From positions 1 through 57,223 of the forward strand of contig CADCTF010000098.1 in assembly GCA_902805655.1 (NCBI GenBank): a stretch of 57,223 bases of DNA. The letters run 5' to 3'. A model generated the notes under the pieces. That model was given only the letters and a program-made list of their open reading frames with translations, was not told the DNA's origin and searched no databases. Made by a program: the position numbers and the translations under genes. Shown here piece by piece: positions 11,726 through 20,329 of this stretch; position 1 is the first letter of the stretch; each line of letters opens with the position of its first letter. Origin of the DNA: an uncultured Acidimicrobiales bacterium (GTDB lineage: Bacteria; Actinomycetota; Acidimicrobiia; Acidimicrobiales; CADCTF01).

Positions 11726-11758
11726 ATGTCCGCCTTCGCCGAGGTAGTCATTCCGTAG
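11726..11758 (+). CDS. Leader peptide of the leuB operon attenuator (MSAFAEVVIP)
   Basis: A 10-codon ORF ending in TAG. It carries Val-Val-Ile as codons 7-9, written GTA GTC ATT; GTA and ATT are unusual in this GC-rich sequence, where GTC/GTG and ATC dominate. A hairpin starts directly after its stop, and then a strong intrinsic terminator precedes leuB. This is the layout of ribosome-mediated attenuation: stalling on branched-chain codons would alter folding and let transcription continue. A -10-like TATCCT lies 8 bases upstream, so translation probably starts on a leaderless RNA. Confidence 0.65.
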   Translation: MSAFAEVVIP

Positions 11759-11788
11759 GAGCACTCACCTCGTTCAGGTGCTGTGCTC
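11759..11788 (+). promoter_or_regulatory. Leader hairpin of the leuB attenuator
   Basis: GAGCAC-T-CACCT pairs with AGGTG-CT-GTGCTC around a CGTTC loop: 11 base pairs with a small internal bulge. It begins one base after the leader stop codon, so a ribosome paused on the Val-Val-Ile codons would cover its 5' arm. Confidence 0.6.
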
Positions 11789-11791
11789 TGC

Positions 11792-11815
11792 GACCGCCCG
11801 AGGGCGGTCTTTTTT
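11792..11815 (+). terminator. Intrinsic terminator of the leuB attenuator
   Basis: GACCGCCC pairs with GGGCGGTC and is followed by six T residues. It lies before the leuB start and after the leader ORF, so it can only end transcripts coming from the leader promoter. A U-tract this good is rare elsewhere in the window. Confidence 0.8.
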
Positions 11816-11833
11816 CGTTCCAGGAGACCCTTC

Positions 11834-12820
11834 GTGACCCACAAGATCGGTGTGATCGCCGGTGACGGCATCGGCCCCGCCATCACCGCCGCCGCCCTCG
11901 CGGTCGTGCGCGCCACCGGCGTCGACGTCGAGACCGTCGACTTCGACCTCGGCGCCGACCGCTACCTCCGCGACGGCCACGTGCTCGACGACGCCGAGCT
12001 GGAGGCGATCCGCGGGTGCGACGCCATCCTGAAGGGCCCGCTCGGACCGCCCATCGGTGACACGCGCATCCCGGGCGGCACCATCGAGCGGGGCATCATC
12101 CTGCGGCTGCGATTCGCGCTCGACCAGTACATCAACCTCCGGCCGTTCACCGGCAAGGGCCTCGACTTCGTGGTCATCCGGGAGAACACCGAGGGCTCCT
12201 ACGCCGGCGAGGGCGGCTTCCTTCGGAAGGGCACGCCCGCCGAGGTGGCCACCCAGGGCTCGGTGAACACCCGCATGGGCGTCGAGCGGTGCGTACGGTA
12301 CGCGTTCGAGCTGGCGCAGTCGAGGGAGAGGCGCCACCTCACCCTCGTGCACAAGACGAACGTCCTCACCTTCGCCGGTGACCTGTGGCAGCGCACGTTC
12401 AGCGAGGTGGCGGCGGAGTACCCGGACGTGGCGACGGCCTACAACCACGTCGATGCCGCCTGCATCTACCTGGTGGAGGATCCCGGCCGCTACGACGTCA
12501 TCGTCACCGACAACCTGTTCGGCGACATCCTCACCGACCTGGCCGGAGCGGTGGTCGGCGGCGTCGGGCTGGCGGGCACCGGCAACCTCAACCCCGCCCG
12601 CAACGGCCCGTCGATGTTCGAGCCCGTGCACGGGTCCGCGCACGACAGCGTCGGCACCGACCGGGTGAACCCGACGGCCGCGATCCTCTCGGCCGCCATG
12701 ATGCTCGACTACCTCGGCGAGGCCGAGACCGCAGGCCGCATCACCAAGGCAGTGCAGGACGTCTTGTCCACCAACCCCGTGCCGGCCCACATCGGGTCGC
12801 TCGTCGCAGAAAGGGTGTAG
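11834..12820 (+). CDS. leuB: 3-isopropylmalate dehydrogenase
   Basis: A 328-aa NAD-dependent beta-decarboxylating dehydrogenase making 2-oxoisocaproate. Landmarks: IGVIAGDGIGP, the LRLRFALDQYINLRPF arginine segment, VIRENTEGSYAGEGG, and the NLFGDILTDL metal/cofactor motif followed by EPVHGSAHD. GTG 11834 is chosen because AGGAG lies 7 bases before it and the family N-terminus begins there; the longer frame would start inside the attenuator. First gene of leuB-ilvE-cimA, with ilvE 4 bases downstream. Confidence 0.95.
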   Translation: MTHKIGVIAGDGIGPAITAAALAVVRATGVDVETVDFDLGADRYLRDGHVLDDAELEAIRGCDAILKGPLGPPIGDTRIPGGTIERGIILRLRFALDQYINLRPFTGKGLDFVVIRENTEGSYAGEGGFLRKGTPAEVATQGSVNTRMGVERCVRYAFELAQSRERRHLTLVHKTNVLTFAGDLWQRTFSEVAAEYPDVATAYNHVDAACIYLVEDPGRYDVIVTDNLFGDILTDLAGAVVGGVGLAGTGNLNPARNGPSMFEPVHGSAHDSVGTDRVNPTAAILSAAMMLDYLGEAETAGRITKAVQDVLSTNPVPAHIGSLVAERV

Positions 12821-12824
12821 CGCC

Positions 12825-13745
12825 ATGCCCATCGAAAAGGTCGAGAAGATCTGGATGAACGGCTCGCTGGTGGACTGGGACGACGCCAAGGTGCACGTGC
12901 TCACCCACGCGCTCCACTACGGCTACGGCGTCTTCGAGGGCATCCGCGCCTACAGCACCGACGACGGGCCCGCGGTCTTCCGCCTGACCGACCACATCGT
13001 CCGGCTGCGCAACAGCGCCCGCATGCTCCTGCTCGACTTCGACCACACCGTCGAGTCGCTGGTGGAGGCGGTGAAGGAGACGGTGCGGGTGAACAACCTC
13101 GACTCCTGCTACATCCGCCCTCTCATCTACACCGGCTACGGCGAGATGGGCCTCAACCCGCTGCCGTGCACCGTGGACACCACCATCGCCGTCTGGCCCT
13201 GGGGCGCCTACCTCGGTGACGACAGCATCAAGCACGGCATCCGCCTGAAGATCTCCTCCTGGCAGCGCCACGACCCCAACGCCATCCCGCCGGCGTGCAA
13301 GGCCACGGGCATGTACATCAACTCCTCGCTCGCCAAGATCGAGGCGCTCAAGGCCGGGTACGACGAGGCCGTGCTGCTGTCGCCTCAGGGCTACGTCAGC
13401 GAGTGCACCGGCGAGAACATCTTCATCGTGCGCGACGGCCGCATCATCACCCCGCCGAGCTCGGCCGGCGCCCTCGAGGGCATCACCCAGGACTCGCTGC
13501 GCACCATCGCCCGAGACCTCGACATCGACTTCGAGGTGGGCAACATCCTGCGGTCCGACCTCTACACCGCCGACGAGGCCTTCCTGTCGGGCACGGCGGC
13601 CGAGGTCGTGCCGGTCAACTCGGTGGACGATCGCGAGATCGGCGAGCCGGGTCCCGTCACCCGCGCCATCCAGGAGACCTTCTACGCAGCCGTGGCCGGG
13701 AAGATCGATCGCTACAAGGACTGGAACGAGCACGTCAATGCCTAG
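12825..13745 (+). CDS. ilvE: Branched-chain amino acid aminotransferase (class IV)
   Basis: A 306-aa PLP-dependent fold-type IV transaminase doing the last step of Leu, Ile and Val synthesis. It starts with WMNGSLVDWDDAKVHVLTHALHYG. The PLP lysine is Lys159 in CKATGMYINSSLAKIEA. The YVSECTGENIFIVRDG signature follows, then LEGITQDSLRTIA. Length and motifs fit the IlvE type I group. Its last 8 bases overlap cimA. Confidence 0.95.
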   Translation: MPIEKVEKIWMNGSLVDWDDAKVHVLTHALHYGYGVFEGIRAYSTDDGPAVFRLTDHIVRLRNSARMLLLDFDHTVESLVEAVKETVRVNNLDSCYIRPLIYTGYGEMGLNPLPCTVDTTIAVWPWGAYLGDDSIKHGIRLKISSWQRHDPNAIPPACKATGMYINSSLAKIEALKAGYDEAVLLSPQGYVSECTGENIFIVRDGRIITPPSSAGALEGITQDSLRTIARDLDIDFEVGNILRSDLYTADEAFLSGTAAEVVPVNSVDDREIGEPGPVTRAIQETFYAAVAGKIDRYKDWNEHVNA

Positions 13746-15321
13746 CTCCCTCACCGTCGAGGTCTACGACACGACGTTGCGCGACGGCAGCCAGCAGGAA
13801 GGCCTGTCGCTCACCGTGGACGACAAGCTGCGCATCGCCGAGCAGCTCGACCACCTCGGCGTGCACTACATCGAGGGCGGCTGGCCGGGCGCCAACCCCA
13901 AGGACGACGAGTTCTTCCGTCGGGCGGCCGCCGGCGAGCTGCAGCTGTCGACCTCGACCCTCGTGGCCTTCGGGTCCACCCGTCGCGCCGGCGGTCGGGC
14001 CGAGGACGATCCGACGATGGCCAACCTCCTGGCCGCCGCCACCTCGACCGTGTGCCTGGTGGCGAAGTCGTCGGAGTACCACGTCACCGAAGCCCTGCGC
14101 ACGACGCTCGAAGAGGGCATCGCCATGGTCGCCGACTCGGTGGCCTACCTTCGGAGCCAGGGCAAGCGCGTGTTCGTCGACGCCGAGCACTTCTTCGACG
14201 GCTACCGCTCCAACCCCGGGTTCAGCCTCGACGTGCTGCGCGCGGCCGAACAGGCCGGAGCCGAGGTGCTGGTGCTCTGTGACACCAACGGCGGCACGCT
14301 GCCGCACGACGCCGAGCGGATCGTGGCCGACGTCGTGAGCCGGGTGGGCGCCCGGGTGGGCGTGCACTTCCACAACGACTCCGACTGCGCGGTAGCCAAC
14401 ACGCTGGCCGGCGTGCGGGCCGGAGCCAGCCAGGTGCAGGCCTGCCTCAACGGCTACGGCGAGCGCACCGGCAACGCCAACCTCTGCTCGATCATCCCCA
14501 ACCTGGCCCTGAAGATGGGCGTCAGCACCATCCCCGCCGATCGGTTGGAGCGGCTCACGCCGGTGGCCCACCACGTGGCCGAGCTGGTGAACATCTCACC
14601 CGACCCCACGCAGCCCTTCGTCGGCTCGTCCGCCTTTGCCCACAAGGCCGGGCTTCACACCTCGGCCATCGTGCGCGCTCGCGATGCCTACGAGCACCTC
14701 GACCCCGAGAAGGTGGGCAACGGCACGCGGTTCGTCGTGAGCGAGCTGGCCGGCCGATCCACGCTCGAGCTGAAGGCGCGCGAGCTGGGGCTCGACCTCG
14801 ACGGCCCTGCCCTCACGACCGTCCTCGACGAGCTGAAGGCGCTCGAGCACCGGGGCTATCACTTCGAAGCGGCCGACGGCTCCCTCGAGCTGTTGATGCG
14901 CGCCTCCACCGGCTGGAGGCAGGACTACTTCGAGGTCGAGTCCTTCCGGGTGATCACCGAGCAGCGCGAGAACGGGTCGTTCGTCACCGAGGCCACCATC
15001 AAGGTGCACGTCGGCGACCAGCGCCTCGTCGCCACCGCGGAGGGGAACGGCCCCGTGAACGCGCTGGACGGGGCGCTCCGGATCGCCATGGGCCAGGCGT
15101 ATCCCGCGCTCGGCGACCTGCACCTCATCGACTACAAGGTGCGAGTGCTGGACACGGCCAAGGGCACCGGGGCCGTGACCCGGGTGCTCATCGACTCGAC
15201 CAACGGCGAGGACTCGTGGTCGACCATCGGTGTGTCGGAGAACATCATCGAAGCGTCGTGGCAGGCTCTGAGCGACTCGATCGTCTACGGCCTGCTGAAG
15301 AGCAGCCTCCAGGAGAAGTGA
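13738..15321 (+). CDS. cimA: (R)-citramalate synthase
   Basis: A 527-aa HMGL-like enzyme condensing pyruvate with acetyl-CoA, the first step of threonine-independent isoleucine synthesis. Residues: DTTLRDGSQQEG (metal/catalytic), LCDTNGGTLPHDAERIV, the HFHNDSDCAVAN metal site, and NGYGERTGNANL. A C-terminal regulatory domain follows (about 400-520). The YIEGGWPGANPKD sequence separates the CimA type from LeuA, which is present separately at the window start. Co-transcription with leuB and ilvE agrees with a role in isoleucine supply. Confidence 0.93.
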   Translation: MPSSLTVEVYDTTLRDGSQQEGLSLTVDDKLRIAEQLDHLGVHYIEGGWPGANPKDDEFFRRAAAGELQLSTSTLVAFGSTRRAGGRAEDDPTMANLLAAATSTVCLVAKSSEYHVTEALRTTLEEGIAMVADSVAYLRSQGKRVFVDAEHFFDGYRSNPGFSLDVLRAAEQAGAEVLVLCDTNGGTLPHDAERIVADVVSRVGARVGVHFHNDSDCAVANTLAGVRAGASQVQACLNGYGERTGNANLCSIIPNLALKMGVSTIPADRLERLTPVAHHVAELVNISPDPTQPFVGSSAFAHKAGLHTSAIVRARDAYEHLDPEKVGNGTRFVVSELAGRSTLELKARELGLDLDGPALTTVLDELKALEHRGYHFEAADGSLELLMRASTGWRQDYFEVESFRVITEQRENGSFVTEATIKVHVGDQRLVATAEGNGPVNALDGALRIAMGQAYPALGDLHLIDYKVRVLDTAKGTGAVTRVLIDSTNGEDSWSTIGVSENIIEASWQALSDSIVYGLLKSSLQEK

Positions 15322-15328
15322 CGTCCCC

Positions 15329-15850
15329 ATGGCGCAGCCGGACTTCGTCCCCCTGAACTCGGCCAACAAGGTGCGGGCCCCGGAGACGCTGCCGGTGCCC
15401 CAGCGTTGGACCCCCGACCGCCCCGGTGAGCTCACCGGCATGCGGCCCCCGGAGGGCGACCGCTTCGGCACGGCGGGCCCGGACCAGGGCTACGGGCTCA
15501 AGCTGGCCCGCTCACTGGTGCACCGCCTGCAGCTGGAGCCGGGCGAGCACGCCGAAGACGTGGTGGCGGGCGCGATGGCGATCGGCACCAAGCGAGCCGC
15601 CCTGTTCGGTCGAGGCCCGGTGGTGTACGACTTCGAGCTGGCCTACACCTTGTTCGGCTTCCTCGGCCGAACCACCCCCGAGATGGTGCAGTACCGGCGG
15701 GAGCTGTTCGACGGAGCGCACCACCACTACTGGCGCCAGCGCCTCATCGCCGACCTCGTGCCGGACAAGACGCTTCGCCTGACACCGGCACAGGTGGCCG
15801 ACCAGCTGTCGGAGTGGAAGCTGCTGCTCGACTTCGACGCCGCCCCGTAG
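15329..15850 (+). CDS. Hypothetical protein in the leuB-ilvE-cimA operon
   Basis: A 173-aa protein I do not recognise. The first 50 residues are proline-rich and look disordered. The rest is helical with DFELAYTLFGFLGRTTPEMV and a His-rich DGAHHHYWRQRL. No signal peptide or clear membrane segment. It starts 7 bases after cimA and ends 3 bases before the hydrolase gene, so it belongs to the operon. Confidence 0.75.
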   Translation: MAQPDFVPLNSANKVRAPETLPVPQRWTPDRPGELTGMRPPEGDRFGTAGPDQGYGLKLARSLVHRLQLEPGEHAEDVVAGAMAIGTKRAALFGRGPVVYDFELAYTLFGFLGRTTPEMVQYRRELFDGAHHHYWRQRLIADLVPDKTLRLTPAQVADQLSEWKLLLDFDAAP

Positions 15851-15853
15851 CCG

Positions 15854-16711
15854 GTGGCCGCGTCGGAAGGGGTGCAGCAGGTGGAGCTGCTGGCCGGGGC
15901 CTACACGTTCACCGCGCGGGTGGCCGGCCCGGAGGACGGGCGGCTGGTGCTGCTGCTCCACGGCTTCCCGGAGAGCTCGGCGTCATGGATCCCGGTGCTG
16001 GAGACCCTGGGGGCACAGGGCTACCGCGCCGTCGCCCCCGACCTGCGTGGGTACTCGCCCGGTGCGCGCCCGGAGGGCGTCGAGCACTACGCCATCGACC
16101 ACCTGGTGTCCGACGTGCTGGCCATCACCGGTGAGATCGGTGGCCACGTCTTCGACCTCGTGGGTCACGACTGGGGCGGCATGATCGCCTGGCACGTCGC
16201 CGCCCGGTACCCGCAGCGGCTGCGCACGTTGAGCGTCCTGTCGACACCGCATCCCTCCGCCTTCCGGGCGGCGCTCGCCGGAGAGCTCGGAGGCGACCAG
16301 GCCGAGCGGTCGTGGTACGTCGACTGGTTCCAGGAGCCGGGTGTCGCGGAGGACGCGCTTCTCGACCAGGGCGGGGCCCGGCTCCGGCGCTTCATGGGCA
16401 CGGACCCCGAGATGGTCGAACGGCACATGGCCGTGCTGGGCGACCGGCCTGCGCTGACGGCCGCGCTGAACTACTACCGGGCGAGCTCCTTCAAGGAGCC
16501 GGCGCCCATGGAGGCGGTGACCCTGCCGACCCTGTACGTCTGGAGCACCGACGACCCCGCTCTCGGGCGGGAGGCGGCCGAGGCGACCGCCACGTACGTC
16601 GAGGGTCCCTACCGCTTCGAGGTGCTCGACGGCGTCGGCCACGGCATCCCCACCGAGGCGCCGGACGAGGTCAGCCGGCTGCTGATCGAGCACATCTCCT
16701 CCGTCGCCTGA
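15854..16711 (+). CDS. Alpha/beta hydrolase, epoxide hydrolase-like
   Basis: A 285-aa alpha/beta hydrolase with the HGFPESSASW oxyanion motif and GHDWGGMIAW, where Asp is the nucleophile as in epoxide hydrolases and haloalkane dehalogenases. It also has DGVGHGIPTEAP with the catalytic His. DLRGYSPGARP is nearly repeated in the hydrolase at 21834, so the two are paralogues. Soluble, no signal peptide. GTG start 3 bases after the preceding gene, last member of the operon. Substrate unknown. Confidence 0.88.
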   Translation: MAASEGVQQVELLAGAYTFTARVAGPEDGRLVLLLHGFPESSASWIPVLETLGAQGYRAVAPDLRGYSPGARPEGVEHYAIDHLVSDVLAITGEIGGHVFDLVGHDWGGMIAWHVAARYPQRLRTLSVLSTPHPSAFRAALAGELGGDQAERSWYVDWFQEPGVAEDALLDQGGARLRRFMGTDPEMVERHMAVLGDRPALTAALNYYRASSFKEPAPMEAVTLPTLYVWSTDDPALGREAAEATATYVEGPYRFEVLDGVGHGIPTEAPDEVSRLLIEHISSVA

Positions 16712-16747
16712 TGCTGCTCGCTGCTCCCGGACACGCTGCGAGCGGGG

Positions 16748-16978
16748 CTACCAGATCTCGACGTCGGTGCCCCGGTCGCTCCTGTCCAAGGTCCGCCGCT
16801 TCGACTTCTCGGCCGAACGCACGCGGCGCCGGCGGGTCAGCCACCGGCGGCCGAGCAGCAGCGTTCCGGCGACGCCGGCCAACCAGACCAGGGCGATCAC
16901 CGCAGTGAAGTACCACGGCAGGGTGAGGGGGAGCGGGCAGTCGGCACCTGTGCACTGGGCGATCAGGTGCGGAGCCAC
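16748..16978 (-). CDS. Small single-pass membrane protein
   Basis: A 76-aa protein with two Cys near the N-terminus (QCTGADCPLPL), one clear membrane helix (about 22-44, WYFTAVIALVWLAGVAG) and a strongly basic cytoplasmic tail (GRRWLTRRRRVRSAEKSKRR). The topology follows the positive-inside rule, N-terminus outside. No family recognised. It is convergent with the hydrolase at 15854 and divergent from the one at 17093. Confidence 0.65.
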   Translation of the reverse strand: MAPHLIAQCTGADCPLPLTLPWYFTAVIALVWLAGVAGTLLLGRRWLTRRRRVRSAEKSKRRTLDRSDRGTDVEIW

Positions 16979-17092
16979 GGGTCAACAGTAAGTCGGTGTC
17001 GTGCCCCGGAGAGGCGGAACACGGGCGGGGGCGCCGAGCGGCCCGATAGCGTCCGCGATCGCTGTTGTTCGGCCAACCAGGGGGACTCGCTC

Positions 17093-17896
17093 ATGCCGTT
17101 CGTAGACGTCGCCGGAAACGACATCCACTACCTCGAGAAGGGCGCAGGCCCGCCGCTCGTCTTCCTGCACGGCTTCGGCGGCTGCGCACAGGGGTGGTAC
17201 CAGCAGTTCGAGGCACTCTCCGGGCGCTTCCGCGTGCTCGCCTACGACAGCGTGAACCACGGCCACTCCGTGAACTCCCCCGCCGGCGAGGCCGAGCCGG
17301 ACCGGGCCGACGAGCTCGAGGGCTTTCTCGCCGCCCTCGGCATCGAGCGACCGATCCTCGCCGGCAACTCCATGGGCGCAATGACCCTCTTGCGGTGGGC
17401 CACCCGGCACCCTGGTGACGCAACCGCCCTCATCCCGTCCGGCATGGGCATCACGCCTCCCGATGCCGACCCAGCGGCCAGTGCGGCCCGCACCCGCGCC
17501 ATCCGTGCTGCGGTGGCGGACGACGTGCTCTTCATCGACGGGGAGGGCGGCTTCACGCCCGGCTTCCCGAAGGAGCGGCCCGAGCAGTACCAGCGCTACG
17601 TCCGGTTGCGCTCGACGGCCACACGAATCGTCGCGGCGCGCACGCCACCCGATCCGACGATGTCCAACCCGTCCCGGGAAGAGCTGGCCGAGCGAGTGGC
17701 CGGCATCACCTCGCCGATGCAGATCGTCGTGGGCGACCAGGACTGGCTGTACACCGCCGCGCTCCACCTGCACGAGCTGGTGCCGGCGTCGCAGCTCGAG
17801 GTGATCCCCGGTGCCCCGCACAACGCGTACTTCGAGCAGCCCGAGGCGTACAACCGGACCGTGCTCGAGTTCCTCGGAGCGGCCGTCAGCTCCTGA
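17093..17896 (+). CDS. Alpha/beta hydrolase
   Basis: A 267-aa alpha/beta hydrolase. The oxyanion motif is LHGFGGCAQGWYQQ, the Ser nucleophile lies in AGNSMGAMTLLRWA, the acid in GDQDWLYTA and the His in PGAPHNAYFEQP. With Ser it is an esterase, lipase or C-C hydrolase type, unlike the Asp-type paralogues nearby. ATG 17093 has GGGGGAC just upstream; the frame is open further back but the added residues look non-coding. Substrate unknown. Confidence 0.85.
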   Translation: MPFVDVAGNDIHYLEKGAGPPLVFLHGFGGCAQGWYQQFEALSGRFRVLAYDSVNHGHSVNSPAGEAEPDRADELEGFLAALGIERPILAGNSMGAMTLLRWATRHPGDATALIPSGMGITPPDADPAASAARTRAIRAAVADDVLFIDGEGGFTPGFPKERPEQYQRYVRLRSTATRIVAARTPPDPTMSNPSREELAERVAGITSPMQIVVGDQDWLYTAALHLHELVPASQLEVIPGAPHNAYFEQPEAYNRTVLEFLGAAVSS

Positions 17897-17914
17897 CCGG
17901 CGGGCGGGGCGAGG

Positions 17915-20278
17915 TCAGGCTTCGTCCCGCAGTCGGCACAGCACGAGCACGGCCATGTCGTCGTCGGCCGGGGCGACGTCGAAGTCGGTGACGGCGCGGG
18001 CGACCGCGCCGGCGGCGGCGTCGCACCCCGGTTCGGAGAGATCGGACAGCACGGCCACCAACCCCTCCTCGCCGAGGAACCGGGCGCCGGCCCGACGCTC
18101 CGTGACGCCGTCGGTGTAGAGGACGACCATCGAACCGGGCATCAGCTCTTCCGTCACCTCGGGGCAGAAGACCTCGGCATCGACCCCGATGACGTCGCCG
18201 AAACGGCCGACGGGCGCCACGGTGCCGTCGGGCGACACGAGCATCGGGAGCGGATGGCCTCCGGACGCGACCCGGATCCGGACGGTGGAACTGTCGATCA
18301 GCAGGCGCATCACGACCAGGGTGCAGAACTGCTCGGTGTCGGACTCCTCGAGCAGCGCCGCGTTGAGCGCGTCCAGTGCTTCCGGCGTCGTCGCACCGCT
18401 GCGCAGGACGGCCCGGAGGGTGTGGCGGATCAGGCCGGTGAGCGACGCCGCCCCGGCGCCCTTGCCGCTCACATCTCCCACCACGGCGATGAACTCGTCC
18501 TCGCCCACCGCGAACAGGTCGTAGAAGTCACCTCCCACGTCCACCGCACCGGCGGCGACGTAGCGCGCCGCCACGGCGACGCCGGGGATCTCCGGCATGG
18601 TCGATGGCAGCAGTCGTGCTTGCAGCGTGTTGGCCACCTCTACCCGGCTGGAGTACTGCCGGGCGTTGTCGATGGCCAGCCCCGCCCGGGCTGCGAGCTG
18701 CTCGAGCAGCGCGATGTCCGCGTCGACCAATGGTCGATCGCCTAGGTAGCCGACCGACATGGCACCGACCCGGTTCCCTCTCGCCGCCAACGGCACGACG
18801 ACGCCGCGCTGCAGCCCGACGGCCAGGAGCGCCTCGTAGTGCTCGTCGTCCTGCGCAATCTCGCGCCACATCTCTTTCGGGAACCGGTCGAATCGCTCGA
18901 CGGCACCGCTCTGCAGCACCCGCTGCGAGGGCACGACCCGCCGGACATCGGGCGGCCACCGGAGGCGCAGCTCGACCAGTCGGTCGCGCCGAGCCGGGTC
19001 GACGGCGGCCGCGGCGACGCTCGCCATGCCGTCGGGCTCGTAGACGTCGACGAGGCACGTGTCGCCCAGCGCAGGGACGACGAGCTGCGCGACGCGCTCG
19101 AGCGTCTCGCCGTACTGGAGCGATGCGTCGAGGCCGAGGCTGGCTTCGGCCAGGAACCGCAGGCGCGCGTTGGCCCGCGTCGCCTCCTCCTCCGCCTCGC
19201 GTCGCGCTGTGACGTCGTGGAAGTAGACCGTGAGCCCGTCGTCGCTGGGGTGCGCCCGCACCTCGAACCAGGACTGGAGCGGAGGGTAGAAGGCGGTGAA
19301 CTCGACGGACCGGCGCTCGTCGACGGCCCGTCGGTACTCGACTCCGAACTCGGTCCCGTCGGCCCCGGGGAAGAGCTCCCAGATCGACTTTCCCAGGAGC
19401 CGGCTGCTCGGGAGCCGCAACACCCGCTCGCCTTCGCGGTTGACGTAGGTGAAGCGCCAGCTCCGGTCGAGGGCGAAGAAGGCGTCGCTCATCGACTCGA
19501 GCGTGCGCACGACCGCTTCCTGCGTGGTCTGCGTCGAGGTCACGTCGGCCAGCACACCCACCATGTGGCCGGTTGCCGGCAAGACCTGGCCTCTGGACAG
19601 GACCCACCGCAGCTGACCGTCCGGCAGGACGATCCGGTAGCTCTGCTCATGGGTCCCGCCGTCGCGCAGAACGGCGGCGACCGCCTCGAACAGCGAAGCA
19701 CGGTCCTCCGCATAGACGACCTCGAGGTACTCATCGAACGTGGTCCGGCCGGGGAAGACGTGGCCGACGATCGCCGGGTGCCGCTCGTCCCAGTCGATGG
19801 CGTCTGCTCGCGGGTCGATCTCCCAGGTGCACAGCCGGGCTGCCTCCAACGCCACTTCCAGGTGCGACGACAGTGTGTCGATCGTCGCGCCGGCCGCCTC
19901 GGCGGCCCGGATCGCCGCCGCCACCTCGACTGGAACCGCTTCGGGCACCGCCGTCGAGAAGGCCATGGCCACCAGGCCGCTGACGGCGCGGTCCCCGGTG
20001 AACAGTGGAAGGGCGAGGACGAACGCCGGAACGCTCGCCCCATCCTGGCGTCGCACCTCGGTCGACCCCTGCCAAGCCTCACCCCGGCTGAGGCGAGCCA
20101 TGATCGACGCCGCGACGAGCTCGTCGTCGGGCTGGATCGTGAGCTCGAGCACCGGGCGGCCGATGGCGTCCTGAGCGGGCCAGCCGTACAGCTGTTCGGC
20201 CTGAGCGTTCCAAGCGGTGACGATGCCCTGGGCATCGGTGGCGACGACCGCCGGCCACCACTGCTCCTGGACCGTCAT
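17915..20278 (-). CDS. Multi-PAS/GAF SpoIIE-type protein serine phosphatase
   Basis: A 787-aa cytoplasmic sensor phosphatase. Order: PAS (about 1-115), a second PAS-3 type (about 160-255), a third PAS (about 260-360), GAF (about 380-545) and PP2C-SpoIIE catalytic domain (about 565-785). Catalytic motifs: VGGDFYDLF, GDVSGKGAGAASL, ASGGHPLPML, YTDGVTERR, ADDDMAVLVL. Such proteins dephosphorylate anti-sigma-factor antagonists in response to redox, light or ligands sensed by PAS/GAF. No partner switch genes adjoin; a SigF/SigB-type sigma gene lies 21 kb away. A TAGCCT hexamer sits 6 bases before the ATG. Confidence 0.93.
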   Translation of the reverse strand: MTVQEQWWPAVVATDAQGIVTAWNAQAEQLYGWPAQDAIGRPVLELTIQPDDELVAASIMARLSRGEAWQGSTEVRRQDGASVPAFVLALPLFTGDRAVSGLVAMAFSTAVPEAVPVEVAAAIRAAEAAGATIDTLSSHLEVALEAARLCTWEIDPRADAIDWDERHPAIVGHVFPGRTTFDEYLEVVYAEDRASLFEAVAAVLRDGGTHEQSYRIVLPDGQLRWVLSRGQVLPATGHMVGVLADVTSTQTTQEAVVRTLESMSDAFFALDRSWRFTYVNREGERVLRLPSSRLLGKSIWELFPGADGTEFGVEYRRAVDERRSVEFTAFYPPLQSWFEVRAHPSDDGLTVYFHDVTARREAEEEATRANARLRFLAEASLGLDASLQYGETLERVAQLVVPALGDTCLVDVYEPDGMASVAAAAVDPARRDRLVELRLRWPPDVRRVVPSQRVLQSGAVERFDRFPKEMWREIAQDDEHYEALLAVGLQRGVVVPLAARGNRVGAMSVGYLGDRPLVDADIALLEQLAARAGLAIDNARQYSSRVEVANTLQARLLPSTMPEIPGVAVAARYVAAGAVDVGGDFYDLFAVGEDEFIAVVGDVSGKGAGAASLTGLIRHTLRAVLRSGATTPEALDALNAALLEESDTEQFCTLVVMRLLIDSSTVRIRVASGGHPLPMLVSPDGTVAPVGRFGDVIGVDAEVFCPEVTEELMPGSMVVLYTDGVTERRAGARFLGEEGLVAVLSDLSEPGCDAAAGAVARAVTDFDVAPADDDMAVLVLCRLRDEA

Positions 20279-20329
20279 CGGGTCAGGCTACAGGGGGGCC
20301 CGCGGCGGCCGTCCGAGTGCGTGCCGTCG

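Noticed and set aside
11726-11815. T-box riboswitch before leuB
   Set aside because: No T-box consensus segment or long stem I is present; the short ORF with Val-Val-Ile codons explains the terminator better.
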